Source of the DNA: Lysobacter sp. K5869
GTDB taxonomy: Bacteria > Pseudomonadota > Gammaproteobacteria > Xanthomonadales > Xanthomonadaceae
Reading direction: 5' to 3'
DNA: 45,534 bases
Assembly (NCBI RefSeq): GCF_018847975.1
Contig: NZ_CP072597.1
Coordinates: 5,922,501 to 5,968,034, forward strand
Part shown: positions 27,185-36,281 of the stretch, piece by piece
Layout of the letters: every line of letters begins with the position of its first letter
Position numbering within the stretch: position 1 is the first letter of the stretch
Translations under genes and position numbers: made by a program
The notes under the pieces: generated by a model
Seen by the model: the letters and a program-made list of their open reading frames with translations, nothing else
Told to the model about the DNA's origin: nothing
The model's database searches: none

Positions 27185-28111
27185 ATGCGCCTGCCGTTGT
27201 TGCCTTTACTGCTGTGCGCCGCACTCGCCGGCTGCTCCCAAGCCCCGACCGCCAACGCCAACGACGGCGTCGACCTGGTCGCCGCGCGCGCCGCCGCGCC
27301 CGCCGAGACCGCGCGCGGCACCCAGGAAGGCAGCGCCGTGCCCGCACCGCCGCAAGGCGTGCTGGAACGGGTGCGTTACCGCGCCGAACCCGGCGAACTG
27401 GCCGCCTACCTGACCCCGCGCCCCGCGCAGCCGGGCAAGTACCCGGCGATCGTCTGGCTCACCGGCGGCGACAGCAACACCCTCGGCGATGTGTGGAGCC
27501 GGCAGCCGCGCGAAAACGATCAGAGCGCCGCGGCGCTGCGTCAGGCCGGCGTGGTGGTGATGTATCCCTCGCTGCGCGGCGGCAACGACAACCCGGGCCT
27601 GCGCGAAGGCTTCTACGGTGAAGTGCGCGACGTGCTGGCCGCGGCCGACTATCTGGCCAAGCTCGATTACGTCGACCCGCAGCGCATCTATCTCGGCGGC
27701 CACAGCACCGGCGGAACGCTGGCGCTGCTGGTGGCGCAGAGCGACGCGCGCTTCCGCGCGGTGTTCGCGTTCGGCCCGACCGACGACGTGGCGGGCTACG
27801 GCGGCCGCTTCGTGCCCGCGGGCCTCAGCGAAGAACAACTGCGCCTGCGTTCGCCGGGTTACTGGCTGGACTCGATCCGCAGCCCGGTGTTCGTCTTCGA
27901 AGGCGACCACGACAGCAACAGCGACGCCCTCGAAACCATGCGCCGGGCCAACCGCAACCCGCTCGCGCATTGGTACCTGGTGCCGCGCACGGACCACTTC
28001 AGCGTGCTGGCGCCGACCAGCGAGCTGATCGCGCGCAAGATCCTGGCCGATACCGGCGCGCGCAGCGCGATCGCGTTCGAGCCCGCGGAACTGGACGCGC
28101 TAGTGCGCTGA
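27185..28111 (+). CDS. Alpha/beta-hydrolase lipoprotein (prolyl-oligopeptidase-like)
   Basis: A 308-aa lipoprotein: lipobox LAGC with Cys at residue 18, then a linker to about residue 60. The catalytic domain has the nucleophile elbow GGHSTGGTLAL, the acid in FEGDHDSNSD and the base in PRTDHFSVL, a complete Ser-Asp-His triad. The fold matches S9/dienelactone-hydrolase-type esterases and peptidases. It lies just after the hppA terminator and is therefore probably transcribed on its own. Substrate unknown; located in the periplasm or on the outer membrane. Confidence 0.88.
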   Translation: MRLPLLPLLLCAALAGCSQAPTANANDGVDLVAARAAAPAETARGTQEGSAVPAPPQGVLERVRYRAEPGELAAYLTPRPAQPGKYPAIVWLTGGDSNTLGDVWSRQPRENDQSAAALRQAGVVVMYPSLRGGNDNPGLREGFYGEVRDVLAAADYLAKLDYVDPQRIYLGGHSTGGTLALLVAQSDARFRAVFAFGPTDDVAGYGGRFVPAGLSEEQLRLRSPGYWLDSIRSPVFVFEGDHDSNSDALETMRRANRNPLAHWYLVPRTDHFSVLAPTSELIARKILADTGARSAIAFEPAELDALVR

Positions 28112-28169
28112 GGCCGTTTCGCAGCGGACAGCGTCGAGCCGAAGCCCTTGCCTGCCGAAGTTCGCGAGA

Positions 28170-28183
28170 GGGACGTCAGTCCC
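28170..28183. repeat. Short inverted repeat GGGACnnnnGTCCC
   Basis: A small dispersed-type hairpin motif just downstream of the gene at 28188; a related longer copy (GGGACTGAAGTCCC) is at 28898-28911, upstream of the same gene. Confidence 0.5.
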
Positions 28184-28187
28184 GACG

Positions 28188-28826
28188 CTACGGCTCAGCT
28201 CGCTGCGCCGCTGCGGCAACGAACGTGCCCGTCCCCAGATCGAACCACGGCGTGCACAGCCGCTGCTGGGTTTCGGCCAGCGCGAACGAAGCGCGCCACA
28301 CCTCGATCTCGCCGTGCCGCTGCGGCCTGTCGAGCTGATCCGCATCGAACCTCGCCACCCCCAGGCACCAGCGCAGCCGCTGCGGCGCCTGTGCATCGGG
28401 CAGCGCGAACTCGAACGAGCCGGCGGCCCGCGCGCCCGGCGCGAGCTTGAGCGCGACCGGACTCGGCGGCGATACCGGCGCAGGTCGCGGCAACGGTTGC
28501 GCGGTGTGGCTCAGTTCGAGCGCGCCCTCGCCCGCCGCCGTCCACAGCGGCGCGCCGACCGCACCCGCGCGTTGGCGCCCGCTGGCTACGGCGTGACGGT
28601 CGCCGCGGTCGAACACGGCGAGCGCTACGTCGCCGGTGTTGCGCACGCGGTAGTTCACTCGCAGCGTGCGCTGGGTCGCGTCGTAGGCGAATTCGGCCTG
28701 TAGGGCGGCGCCCTGGCCCTTGATTTCGGTGTCGGCGGCGGACATGGCCTGCAGCGGGTTCGCGAGAAATAGGGCCAAGACGCAAACGGCAAGGACGCAG
28801 CGGCGGGAAGACGGGTTGGTTTTCAT
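28188..28826 (-). CDS. Secreted protein of unknown function
   Basis: A 212-aa protein with a signal peptide (VLAVCVLALFLANPLQAMSA, cleavage near residue 30). The mature part looks like an immunoglobulin-like beta sandwich: EFAYDATQRTLRVNYRVRNTGDVALAVFDRG near residue 45, and later APGARAAGSFEFALPDA. I do not recognise a named family. It converges on the hydrolase gene. An alternative start upstream (29033) is possible but would lose the signal peptide. Confidence 0.7.
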   Translation of the reverse strand: MKTNPSSRRCVLAVCVLALFLANPLQAMSAADTEIKGQGAALQAEFAYDATQRTLRVNYRVRNTGDVALAVFDRGDRHAVASGRQRAGAVGAPLWTAAGEGALELSHTAQPLPRPAPVSPPSPVALKLAPGARAAGSFEFALPDAQAPQRLRWCLGVARFDADQLDRPQRHGEIEVWRASFALAETQQRLCTPWFDLGTGTFVAAAAQRAEP

Positions 28827-28897
28827 CGGGACGCTCGTCTCGTCGGATGGCTTGCCGGCATCGCACAGGGCTCGAAGCGATTGGAGCGGAGAGCCTC

Positions 28898-28911
28898 GGG
28901 ACTGAAGTCCC
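28898..28911. repeat. Inverted repeat GGGACTgaAGTCCC
   Basis: A perfect 6-bp-arm hairpin within CTCGGGACTGAAGTCCC in the gap between the M91 gene and the secreted protein gene. It recalls a repeat common in Lysobacter intergenic DNA (from memory, unverified). Confidence 0.5.
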
Positions 28912-29069
28912 TCCCACACGAGCGGTGGTCGCTGCCTTAGCTCGTGCCCGCGAGGCTTTCGCCAACTCCGCCCCTTCACCCTAATCAATGCGAAGGCAGC
29001 CCGCAGTGAACGCGGGCTGCCTTCGATCCCCAAGCCGGTTGCGCGCCATGCGGATCGCGGGCGTCGCGT

Positions 29070-30602
29070 TTACAGGCTGTAGCTCGGCCGATCCGGCAAG
29101 CCGAGTTCGCCGCGCAGACCGTTTTCGGTCAGATGATCGGGATTGGCCGTGGTCTTGGGCGTGCCCGGATCGCCGTCGAAATCGTAGGCCGGCGCGCTGG
29201 TCTCCAGCCCCACCGCCTGACGTTCGGCATTGGGCACCTGCCCGTTGTCCGGGCCGGTGCCGCGGTAGGTGCCCTGCTGGAAGGTGCCGTTGACGCCGTT
29301 ATAGGCGTGCGACATCTCGTGGTACAGCACCACCGCCGGCGCCGGGAATTCGGCCATGTGGAACGACGGGTTGTAGCTGATCTGCACGTCGCCGCCCTGG
29401 CCCGGCTTGCCGTTGACGAGGTCGGCGTCGTTGCTGAAGGTTTGGGCGTAGCCGTTTTGCTCGTTGGCCAGTTCCTTGATCGTGACGGTGTTGCCGCGCG
29501 CGGCGGCCTTGTCGAATTCGGCGAGCATGCGCTGGCCGTTCGGCGAGCTGCGCAGGAAATCGATCTCGGCGCCGACGCGCTGCTTGAACGCGTCGGAGCC
29601 TTCGATGGTCACGCCCTTGGCCACGCCGATCTCGACGTTGACCACGGTGTTGCGCGCGCCGCCGGCGGCGTTGATCAGATCGATCGCGCTTTGCGCGTAC
29701 ACGGTGTCGGCGCCGGACTGGTTGTCGACCGTGTCCTTGCCGGCGCCGGTGTAGACCGCGTCGTCGCCTTGGCCGCCGCGCAGGGTGTCGTCGTCGAGGC
29801 CGCCGGAGAGCATGTCGTGGCCGGCGCCGCCGTCGAGTTCGTCGTTGCCGCGGCCGCCTTCGAGGAAATCGACGCCGTCGCCGCCGAGCAGACGGTCGGC
29901 GCCGTCGCCGCCGTAGACGACATCGTCGCCGCCGCCGGCATCGAGCGCGTCGTCGCCGCTGTTGCCGAACACATCGTCGCGGCCTTCGCCGGTGGCGATG
30001 CGATCGTTGCCGAGGCCGCCGTCGACGCGGTCGTTGCCGGCGCCGGTCGTCACCGTATCGTCTCCGGCGCCGGCATCGACCACGATATTGACCTTGACGT
30101 TGGGCGCGACGGTGACGACGTCGTTGCCGTCGCCGCTGCGCAGGGTCAGTTCCTGATTCTCGGTCAGGCGCAGCGCGTACTGCTCGCCGTTGACGCCGAT
30201 GTCGAGGGTGCCGTCGTCGCGCTGGGTCACGCGCACGTCGTCGTTCTTGCCGCCGGTGGTCAGCACCACTTGATCGGCGCTGACGTACTGGCGGCCGCCG
30301 CCGGCGTCGGCAAGCGTGCGTTCGCGCGCGATCGACACTTCGCCGCCCTGATGCAGCGGATCGATCTGCACCGGCTTGCCGTCGGGCGTGCTGCCCTGGG
30401 TGCGCTGCTGCGGGTTGGTCGCGCCGCCGTCGATCTCGACGGTGCCGTCTGCGGCGACCTGCGCGGCCGGCGCGGGCGCGGCCAGCAGCGACATCGGCTC
30501 GGGCGTCACCTGCCGGCTCGGGTCGGAGGCGGCCGGGTCGTTCCAATAAGCATCGGCCTGCGGCGGCGGCGCGGAGCGGGTGGCGTCGAGCGATACGGAC
30601 AT
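29070..30602 (-). CDS. RTX-repeat protein with C-terminal M91 (NleD-like) zinc metallopeptidase domain
   Basis: A 510-aa protein with no signal peptide. Residues about 1-170 form a beta-rich N-terminal region. Residues about 174-290 contain a dozen Ca2+-binding nonapeptide-like units of the type GGxGxDxxx (GAGDDTV, GLGNDRI, GGGDDVVYGG, GGRGNDELDGG). The C-terminal 220 residues match the M91/NleD effector family: a helix FKQRVGAEIDFLRSSPNGQRML, the zinc site HEMSH at 428-432 in VVLYHEMSHAYNG, and a downstream ERQAVGLE with the likely third ligand near 456. RTX repeats suggest Ca2+-dependent folding outside the cell; the secretion route (type I, III or other) is not shown. A probable effector or toxin. 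Confidence 0.88.
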   Translation of the reverse strand: MSVSLDATRSAPPPQADAYWNDPAASDPSRQVTPEPMSLLAAPAPAAQVAADGTVEIDGGATNPQQRTQGSTPDGKPVQIDPLHQGGEVSIARERTLADAGGGRQYVSADQVVLTTGGKNDDVRVTQRDDGTLDIGVNGEQYALRLTENQELTLRSGDGNDVVTVAPNVKVNIVVDAGAGDDTVTTGAGNDRVDGGLGNDRIATGEGRDDVFGNSGDDALDAGGGDDVVYGGDGADRLLGGDGVDFLEGGRGNDELDGGAGHDMLSGGLDDDTLRGGQGDDAVYTGAGKDTVDNQSGADTVYAQSAIDLINAAGGARNTVVNVEIGVAKGVTIEGSDAFKQRVGAEIDFLRSSPNGQRMLAEFDKAAARGNTVTIKELANEQNGYAQTFSNDADLVNGKPGQGGDVQISYNPSFHMAEFPAPAVVLYHEMSHAYNGVNGTFQQGTYRGTGPDNGQVPNAERQAVGLETSAPAYDFDGDPGTPKTTANPDHLTENGLRGELGLPDRPSYSL

Positions 30603-30713
30603 GAGCGGACCTGCGCGTCTGGGAAACGAAGGTCCTAGATACGCACAGGTATGGCCGGGTCCAAGCTAGCGCGGACCCCAGCTAGGGTCGGCCCCAGGCC
30701 GCGGCGGCGCCGT

Positions 30714-31190
30714 TCAGCGCACTTCCAATTCGTAGATGCGCGTGGCGGGATCGGCCGGATCCTGCGCGGGCTCGCTCACGTCCAGCCGCACGTAACGCGC
30801 CCAGGTCGGCGCGATGGCGTGGGTGCGCACGCTGTCGCGGTTGTCGCGCACGGACACGACCCGCCGCCAGCGCTTGCCGTCCTCGGACAACGACAAAGCG
30901 TAAGCGCGGGTGTTCATCGCCGCCGCTTCGCCGCCCGCGCCGGCGTGCTTGACCACGAACTCGCGCACCTGCCGGCGCGCTTGCAGATCGACCTGCAGCC
31001 ACGCGGGTTTTTCCAGCGTGCAGAACTTGTGTTCGGTCTTGCTGCTCAAGCGTCCGTCCACCGCCTTGATCGCTTCTTCGCCCGGCTTGCAGATCGGCGA
31101 ACCGGTGACCGGCCGATGCAAGGAGAAGTTTTCCGAGGCCGATGCGCTCAACGCGAACATCATCAATGCCGCCGCTGCCACACGCTTCAT
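30714..31190 (-). CDS. Secreted F5/8 type C (discoidin)-domain protein
   Basis: A 158-aa exported protein: signal peptide MKRVAAAALMMFALSASA, then a single discoidin-like jelly roll: AVDGRLSSKTEHKFCTL, WLQVDLQARRQVREFVVKHAG, YALSLSEDGKRWRRV, ARYVRLDVSEP and a final RIYELEVR. Such domains bind glycans or phospholipids. Its ATG overlaps the stop of the sterol-desaturase-family gene by 4 bp, so the two are translationally coupled, suggesting a shared envelope or lipid role (inference). Confidence 0.87.
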   Translation of the reverse strand: MKRVAAAALMMFALSASASENFSLHRPVTGSPICKPGEEAIKAVDGRLSSKTEHKFCTLEKPAWLQVDLQARRQVREFVVKHAGAGGEAAAMNTRAYALSLSEDGKRWRRVVSVRDNRDSVRTHAIAPTWARYVRLDVSEPAQDPADPATRIYELEVR

Positions 31191-32182
31191 ACCGCCTCCT
31201 GCCGTTGCGCCAACCATTCGCGTTTGCTTTCCACCGCGGTTTTGTAGCGGCCGTCGTGGCTCCAACCCGGCGGCATCAGCAGGTACAGCAGCTTGTTGCG
31301 CAGGCCCGGCGCGGCGATCACGTCGCGCAGCAGCGCGCTGAACTCGCCGAGATAGGCATCGAGAAAACTGCCGGGTTTCATCGGCCGGGTGATGCCGTAT
31401 TCGATGCGGATGTCCTCGCGCTGCGGCTGGTAGGTGCCGAACGCGCGGTCCCAGATGTTGAGCAGATTGCAGAAGTTGGTGTCCATATACAGTGGGTTGC
31501 GCGCGTGGTGCACGCGATGGTGCGCGGGCGTAAGGATCCAGCGATGCAGCCGCCCCAAGCGTCCGTCCTTGAGCGCGTGTTCGCCCAGATGGATGAACTG
31601 CCCCCAGAACCCGTCGATCAGCATGATCAGCAGCAACAGCGGCGGGCTGACGCCGGCGAGGATGCAAATGCTGGTGCGCACGATGTCGGCGTACGGCGCT
31701 TCCAGGAACAGGTGCGCGTAGTTCACCGACAGGTTCATCGCGGTCGGGGCGTGGTGGGTCGAATGCAGGCACCACAGCAGCCGCACCTTGTGGGCGAGGT
31801 AGTGGTAGACGAAGTGGGCGAACTCCCAGACTACGTAACCGTAGATCAGCCCCCACCCGCTCACTTCGACCTGGAATAGCGCCAGCGGCTGCAACAGCGC
31901 GATGCACAGCGCCACCATGCCGAAGCTCAGCACCGCGCCGATCAGGCGGTTGGCGAGCATGGTCAGGAACGGAACCTTGTAGTCCTCGAGCTTGAACCGG
32001 CGCCGGGCCACCGTGCGCAGCAGCTCGTAGACCAGCAACGCCGGGATCACCGGGAACAGCAGCGCCTTGGCGCCCTCGCCGCTGAGCAGGCCGCGGTAGC
32101 CGTCGCGAGCCAGCAGCTCCAGCAAGGCGCCCAGGCCGAAGAAACCCACCAGCTCGTGCAAGGCCTGCGACCCTAGGTCCAT
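31187..32182 (-). CDS. Sterol desaturase / fatty acid hydroxylase family protein
   Basis: A 331-aa integral membrane di-iron oxygenase. The three His boxes are visible: HYLAHKVRLLWCLHSTHH, HLGEH and HHRVHHARN. Four or more hydrophobic segments flank them (e.g. LIGAVLSFGMVALCIALL and TSICILAGVSPPLLLLIML). The family hydroxylates or desaturates sterols, ceramides, carotenoids or alkylglycerols; the substrate here is unknown. The gene overlaps the discoidin protein gene by 4 bp and is divergent from ppa. Confidence 0.92.
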   Translation of the reverse strand: MDLGSQALHELVGFFGLGALLELLARDGYRGLLSGEGAKALLFPVIPALLVYELLRTVARRRFKLEDYKVPFLTMLANRLIGAVLSFGMVALCIALLQPLALFQVEVSGWGLIYGYVVWEFAHFVYHYLAHKVRLLWCLHSTHHAPTAMNLSVNYAHLFLEAPYADIVRTSICILAGVSPPLLLLIMLIDGFWGQFIHLGEHALKDGRLGRLHRWILTPAHHRVHHARNPLYMDTNFCNLLNIWDRAFGTYQPQREDIRIEYGITRPMKPGSFLDAYLGEFSALLRDVIAAPGLRNKLLYLLMPPGWSHDGRYKTAVESKREWLAQRQEAV

Positions 32183-32534
32183 CGGTTTTCCCGGTTTTAG
32201 ATCGATCCAGGTCGAGTTAGCCAGGGCGCCGCGCGACGCTCAAGTGCTGCATGAAAAATGCGGACGAAGTTCATTAGACGCGGGGTTCGACGCATTTACG
32301 CCGCTACCCGGTCAGCGCCCCGCCGGCGGCCGCCGGCCGGCCCGCTGAGACCCAGATCGGCGCCGAAGCCGGCCGCTTCGCGCCCGTTCGACATTTGCGC
32401 TCCCGGGCCGGGCCGCTCGGGCCGGCCCCAGGGGCTGGGCGCCGACGTGCTGCATCGCAGCAGCCAGACGCGTAAAATGAGGCCCCTTTCATCCACCCGG
32501 CCCGCCCCCGCGGGCCTCAGCAGTCGGAGCACAC
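32183..32534. promoter_or_regulatory. Divergent promoter region of ppa and the desaturase-family gene
   Basis: About 350 bp without a gene. A TAAAAT at 32473-32478 could be the ppa -10 box, with no good -35 box. GGAG at 32526-32529 is the ppa ribosome site. No other signal seen. Confidence 0.4.
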
Positions 32535-33083
32535 ATGGGTCTGGACCTCGTTCCCACCGGCAAGAACCCGCCGCACGAGATCAACGTCATCATCGAAATC
32601 CCGAAGGATGCCGAGCCGGTCAAGTACGAGGTCGACAAGGCCTCCGGCGCGATCTTCGTCGACCGCATCCTCTCGACCCCGATGCGTTATCCGTGCAACT
32701 ACGGTTACGTCCCGCACACCGTCTGCGGCGACGGCGACCCGGCCGACGTGCTGGTCGTGCTGCCGCTGCCGCTGATCCCGGGCTCGGTGATCCGCTGCCG
32801 TCCGGTCGGCGTGCTGCGCATGAGCGACGAAGCCGGCAGCGACGAGAAGCTGCTGGCGGTGCCGGTCGACAAAGTGTTCGCCGGCTACTCGCACATCAAC
32901 GACATCGCCCAGGTCAGCCCGCATTGGCTGGAGCGCATCGGCCACTTCTTCGAGCACTACAAGGACTTGGAGAAGGGCAAGTGGGTCAAGCTCGACGGTT
33001 GGGGCGGAGCCGACGAGGCCAAGCAGATCCTGGTCGAGGCGATCGAGCGTTACGCGGCCGAGGAAGACAAGCCGAAGTTCTGA
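32535..33083 (+). CDS. ppa: Soluble inorganic pyrophosphatase
   Basis: A 182-aa family I PPase that hydrolyses PPi to phosphate. Motifs: IPKDAEPVKYEVDKASG, the active-site YPCNYGYVPHTVCGDGDPADVLV (the Asp triad binding Mg2+), and later KVFAGYSHINDIAQ and FFEHYKDLEKGKWVKL. Full length for the bacterial hexameric enzyme (about 175-185 aa). Cytoplasmic. It would compete with the PPi-dependent phosphofructokinase and H+-PPase encoded upstream for the same substrate. Followed by a strong terminator. Confidence 0.97.
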   Translation: MGLDLVPTGKNPPHEINVIIEIPKDAEPVKYEVDKASGAIFVDRILSTPMRYPCNYGYVPHTVCGDGDPADVLVVLPLPLIPGSVIRCRPVGVLRMSDEAGSDEKLLAVPVDKVFAGYSHINDIAQVSPHWLERIGHFFEHYKDLEKGKWVKLDGWGGADEAKQILVEAIERYAAEEDKPKF

Positions 33084-33106
33084 GTTCGGTTTGCGCCTTC
33101 GCGACA

Positions 33107-33140
33107 AGAAAAAGGCCGCCCTCGGGGCGGCCTTTTTCGT
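33107..33140 (+). terminator. Intrinsic terminator of ppa
   Basis: Stem AAAAAGGCCGCC-ctcg-GGGCGGCCTTTTT with a good T-run. Confidence 0.88.
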
Positions 33141-33170
33141 TGCGCGATCGGCGTGCGGCTTCGATTGCTC

Positions 33171-33274
33171 CCTGTAGGAGCGGCGCGAGCCGCGACCGCG
33201 ACAACTCAACTGCGATGAACGTGACGACATAGTTGCGTTGTCGCGGTCGCGGCTCGCGCCGCTCCTACAGGGGG
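33171..33274. repeat. REP-like pair in inverted orientation
   Basis: Forward copy 33171-33202 and reverse copy 33240-33274 of the GTAGGAGCGGCGCGAGCC family between the ppa and TonB-receptor terminators. Confidence 0.88.
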
Positions 33275-33297
33275 ATCGCCCGCTCTTTCGCGAACGC

Positions 33298-33331
33298 AAA
33301 AAACTACGGCCCCTTTTCGGGGCCGTAGTCG
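33298..33331 (-). terminator. Intrinsic terminator of the TonB receptor gene
   Basis: On the minus strand, stem ACTACGGCCCC-gaaa-GGGGCCGTAGT followed by a run of T (A-run at 33298-33303 on the plus strand), about 26 bp after the receptor stop. Confidence 0.85.
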
Positions 33332-33356
33332 TCTTGCGATACCGCTAACGCTTCGA

Positions 33357-36281
33357 TCAGAAGCGCTGGGTGTACTTCATGTACACGAAGCGACCGATGT
33401 CGAAGCTGCCGTTGTAGCTGAAGCTGCCGTTCGGCTGGCTGAACATGGTCTGGCCGGTGTGGTCGAACACGTTGTTCGCGCCGAGCGCCACGGTGGCGTT
33501 CCACGGAGTGTTGTAACGGACCTGCACGTCGTGGAAGGTGTTGCTGCCCACTTCGCGCACCGGCACCGCGCCCTTGTACGAGGAACGGTAGTTCGGGTTG
33601 TTGCATTCCGCGCCGCCGTTCAGATCGTACGCGCACTCTTCCTTCAGGCCGCCGTAGTAACGGATGCCCCAGCTCGCGCCGAAGTCGCCCCAGCTCCAGT
33701 CGGCGTTGAAGTTCGAACGCACGCGGAAGTTGCTCAGGCCGTCGGCGACCCAACCGGTGCGCTGTTCGACCGGCGTGGTGCTCTCGTTGTCGCGCTTGTA
33801 TTCCAGGTAGTCGACGTAGGTCGTCTTCCAGTTGAACGAGAAGTTGCCGAAGCGGGTGTCGGCCAGGCGGTAGGAGAGGTTCAGGTCGTAACCCGCGGTC
33901 TCCTGGTAGCCGGCGTTGATCAGGTTGCGGGTCACGCCCACGACCTGGCCGTCGGTGTCGCGCACGAAGCGGTTGCACGCCGAGTTGATGCCGAGCACGT
34001 AGCAGTTGTTCAGGATCGAGGTGACGGTCTCAGCCGCGATCACGTCTTCGATCTTGATCTTCCACCAGTCCAGACCGATGTCGAAACCGCCGAACCAGCT
34101 CGGGCTGTACACGAAACCGATCGAGGTCGACTTCGAGGTTTCCGGGGTCAGCAGCGGGTTGGAACCCGACAGGAACGCGCTATCGGACTGAGCGTTCGGG
34201 CCGGTGGCCGGCTTGCCGCCCGAGGCGACCTGGCGGAAGTTCGCCGGGACGTTCGCGGCGCAGCGCGTGGCGACCTGCGGGTTGCGCACGGCCGAACCGA
34301 ACAGGGTGTCGCACGGGTCGGTGTAGTTGTCGAAGCTCTCGCCGACGCCGCCGTACAGGTCGGCCACGGTCGGGGCGCGGAAGCCCGTCGCGTAGGTGCC
34401 GCGGATCAGCAGGTCGTCGAACGGCTTCCACTTCAGGCTGAACTTGCCGTTGGTGGTGTCGCCGAAGGTGTTGTAGTCGGAGTAACGGCCCGCGATGTTG
34501 AACGACAGTTCCTTCGCGAAGGTCACATCCGACAGCACCGGCACGGCCAGTTCGACGTAGAACTCGTCGAGCGAGTAGCCGCCCTGGGTTTCGCTACCGG
34601 CCAGATCGGTGCTCAGGCCCGACTGCAGCAGGGCGTCGGGCGAGTAGTGCGCCGATTCCTTGCGGTGCTCGTAACCCATCGCCAGGCCGAGGTCGCCGGC
34701 CGGCAGGGTCGCCAGCGAGCCGCTGACGTTCAAGCTGTAGACCTGGGTCTTGGTGACCGAGGTGTCGTGGGTCGGCAGGTACAGGAACTTCTGCAGATCC
34801 TTGTTGTTCAGCGAACCCGGGCCGGTCACGTCCGGACCCAGCAGCGGGTTCCACGCCAGGCAGCCGTCGATCGGGTTGGCGGCGGTGCCGCAACGCGCCA
34901 CGCCGTTGGCGTCGATGAACGACGGGCCCAGGGCCTTCTCGGCGTTCGGCAGGAACAGATTGCCGGTGCCGGTCTTGGTGCCCTTGTTCTGGTTGTACAG
35001 GTAGCCCGCGTCCCAATCCCAGGTCTTACCGGCGAACTCGAACGAACCTTCCAGGCCGCCGCTGAAGCGGTAGGTGGTCAGCTCGGACTTGGTCTGACGC
35101 GGCACTTCCCAGCCACGGCGGTAGAAGTCGGCGTCGATGCCGAGCGGATTGAACGCGCTGCCGGCCTTCAGGGTCAGATCGCCGGGGTAGCGATCGCTGA
35201 AGCCGGTCGAACGGAACGGGTAGCCGGCGATCTGCTGGGTGGCTTCGCGATCCGTGTACAGGATGTCGGCCTTGGCGCGCAGATTGTCGGTGATGTCGAA
35301 CTCGGCGTTGGCGAACACCGAACGACGCTCCAGACCGGTCGAGAGATACATCTGCTCGTTGGCGTTGGCCTGATCGGCCAGACCGTCGGTCGGGTGGAAG
35401 TTCGACAGCTTGGAGGTGTCGGTGGTGCCGCGGTTGGCGGTCCACGCGTTGCCGTCGGCGTCGAACAGCGTGCCCCACTGGTTGATCGCGCTCCAGCCGT
35501 TGCTGCGCACGCCGCCGTTGGCGCCGCCCAGATCCGGGTACGGATGGGCGCGGCCGTTCGGGTAGCGGGTGAAGTCGCGGTCGCGAGCGAAGACCGGATC
35601 TTCCTTGCTGTACTCGGCGCCCAAGGTGATCGAACCGCGCTCACCGGTCTGGCCGATGACGAAGTTGTAGACCTCCTTGTTGCCGTCGCCCTGGCCGTAC
35701 TGGCCGAGGTAGGCGCTGCCTTCCAGACCGTCGAAACGCTTGCGGGTGATGATGTTCACCACGCCGGCGATGGCGTCGGAGCCGTACAGCGCGGAGGCGC
35801 CGTCGGTCAGCACTTCGATGCGCTCGACGATCGAGCTCGGGATCGAAGCCAAGTCGGAATAGCCGCTGGAGCTGATGCCCATGCGCTTGCCGTCGATCAG
35901 CACCAGGGTGCGCTGCGGACCGAGGTTGCGCAGGTCGACGTACTGGCCGCCCACGTCTTCGCCCGAAGCGAGCGCGTCGGCGCGCGAGATCGCCGGCGAA
36001 CCGGTGGCGGTGATGTTCTGGACGATGTCGGCGACGGAGGTGAAACCCTGCTTCTGGATTTCGGCGCGCGACATGGTGACGACGGGCTGCGACGTCTCCA
36101 GGTTGGCCTGGCGGATGCGCGAGCCCGTCACCTCGATGCGATCGAGAGTGGTCGGGTTCTTGGAGGCATCGGCTTCCTGGGCGCCGGCGATCGCCGGGAC
36201 CAGAGCGGACACTAACGCTGCAGCGATGGCGGACGGCAGAACGCCGTACCGCGCCGCGGGGCGCAGACTACGATGGTTCAT
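33357..36281 (-). CDS. Large TonB-dependent receptor (nutrient-uptake type)
   Basis: A 974-aa outer-membrane receptor. After the signal peptide (cleaved near AGAQ, about residue 34) comes LDRIEVTGSRIRQ, the signature of the large receptors common in Xanthomonadaceae and Caulobacter. Then follow the plug domain (SVADIVQNITATG, DLRNLGPQRTLVLIDGKRM, VERIEVLTDGASALYGSDAIAGVVNIITRK) and a long barrel ending KYTQRF with the terminal Phe. Members of this group often import oligosaccharides or peptides; the substrate cannot be told. GGAG 8 nt before the ATG fits. The upstream 1.4 kb holds a repeat array and then an AraC gene. Confidence 0.94.
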   Translation of the reverse strand: MNHRSLRPAARYGVLPSAIAAALVSALVPAIAGAQEADASKNPTTLDRIEVTGSRIRQANLETSQPVVTMSRAEIQKQGFTSVADIVQNITATGSPAISRADALASGEDVGGQYVDLRNLGPQRTLVLIDGKRMGISSSGYSDLASIPSSIVERIEVLTDGASALYGSDAIAGVVNIITRKRFDGLEGSAYLGQYGQGDGNKEVYNFVIGQTGERGSITLGAEYSKEDPVFARDRDFTRYPNGRAHPYPDLGGANGGVRSNGWSAINQWGTLFDADGNAWTANRGTTDTSKLSNFHPTDGLADQANANEQMYLSTGLERRSVFANAEFDITDNLRAKADILYTDREATQQIAGYPFRSTGFSDRYPGDLTLKAGSAFNPLGIDADFYRRGWEVPRQTKSELTTYRFSGGLEGSFEFAGKTWDWDAGYLYNQNKGTKTGTGNLFLPNAEKALGPSFIDANGVARCGTAANPIDGCLAWNPLLGPDVTGPGSLNNKDLQKFLYLPTHDTSVTKTQVYSLNVSGSLATLPAGDLGLAMGYEHRKESAHYSPDALLQSGLSTDLAGSETQGGYSLDEFYVELAVPVLSDVTFAKELSFNIAGRYSDYNTFGDTTNGKFSLKWKPFDDLLIRGTYATGFRAPTVADLYGGVGESFDNYTDPCDTLFGSAVRNPQVATRCAANVPANFRQVASGGKPATGPNAQSDSAFLSGSNPLLTPETSKSTSIGFVYSPSWFGGFDIGLDWWKIKIEDVIAAETVTSILNNCYVLGINSACNRFVRDTDGQVVGVTRNLINAGYQETAGYDLNLSYRLADTRFGNFSFNWKTTYVDYLEYKRDNESTTPVEQRTGWVADGLSNFRVRSNFNADWSWGDFGASWGIRYYGGLKEECAYDLNGGAECNNPNYRSSYKGAVPVREVGSNTFHDVQVRYNTPWNATVALGANNVFDHTGQTMFSQPNGSFSYNGSFDIGRFVYMKYTQRF

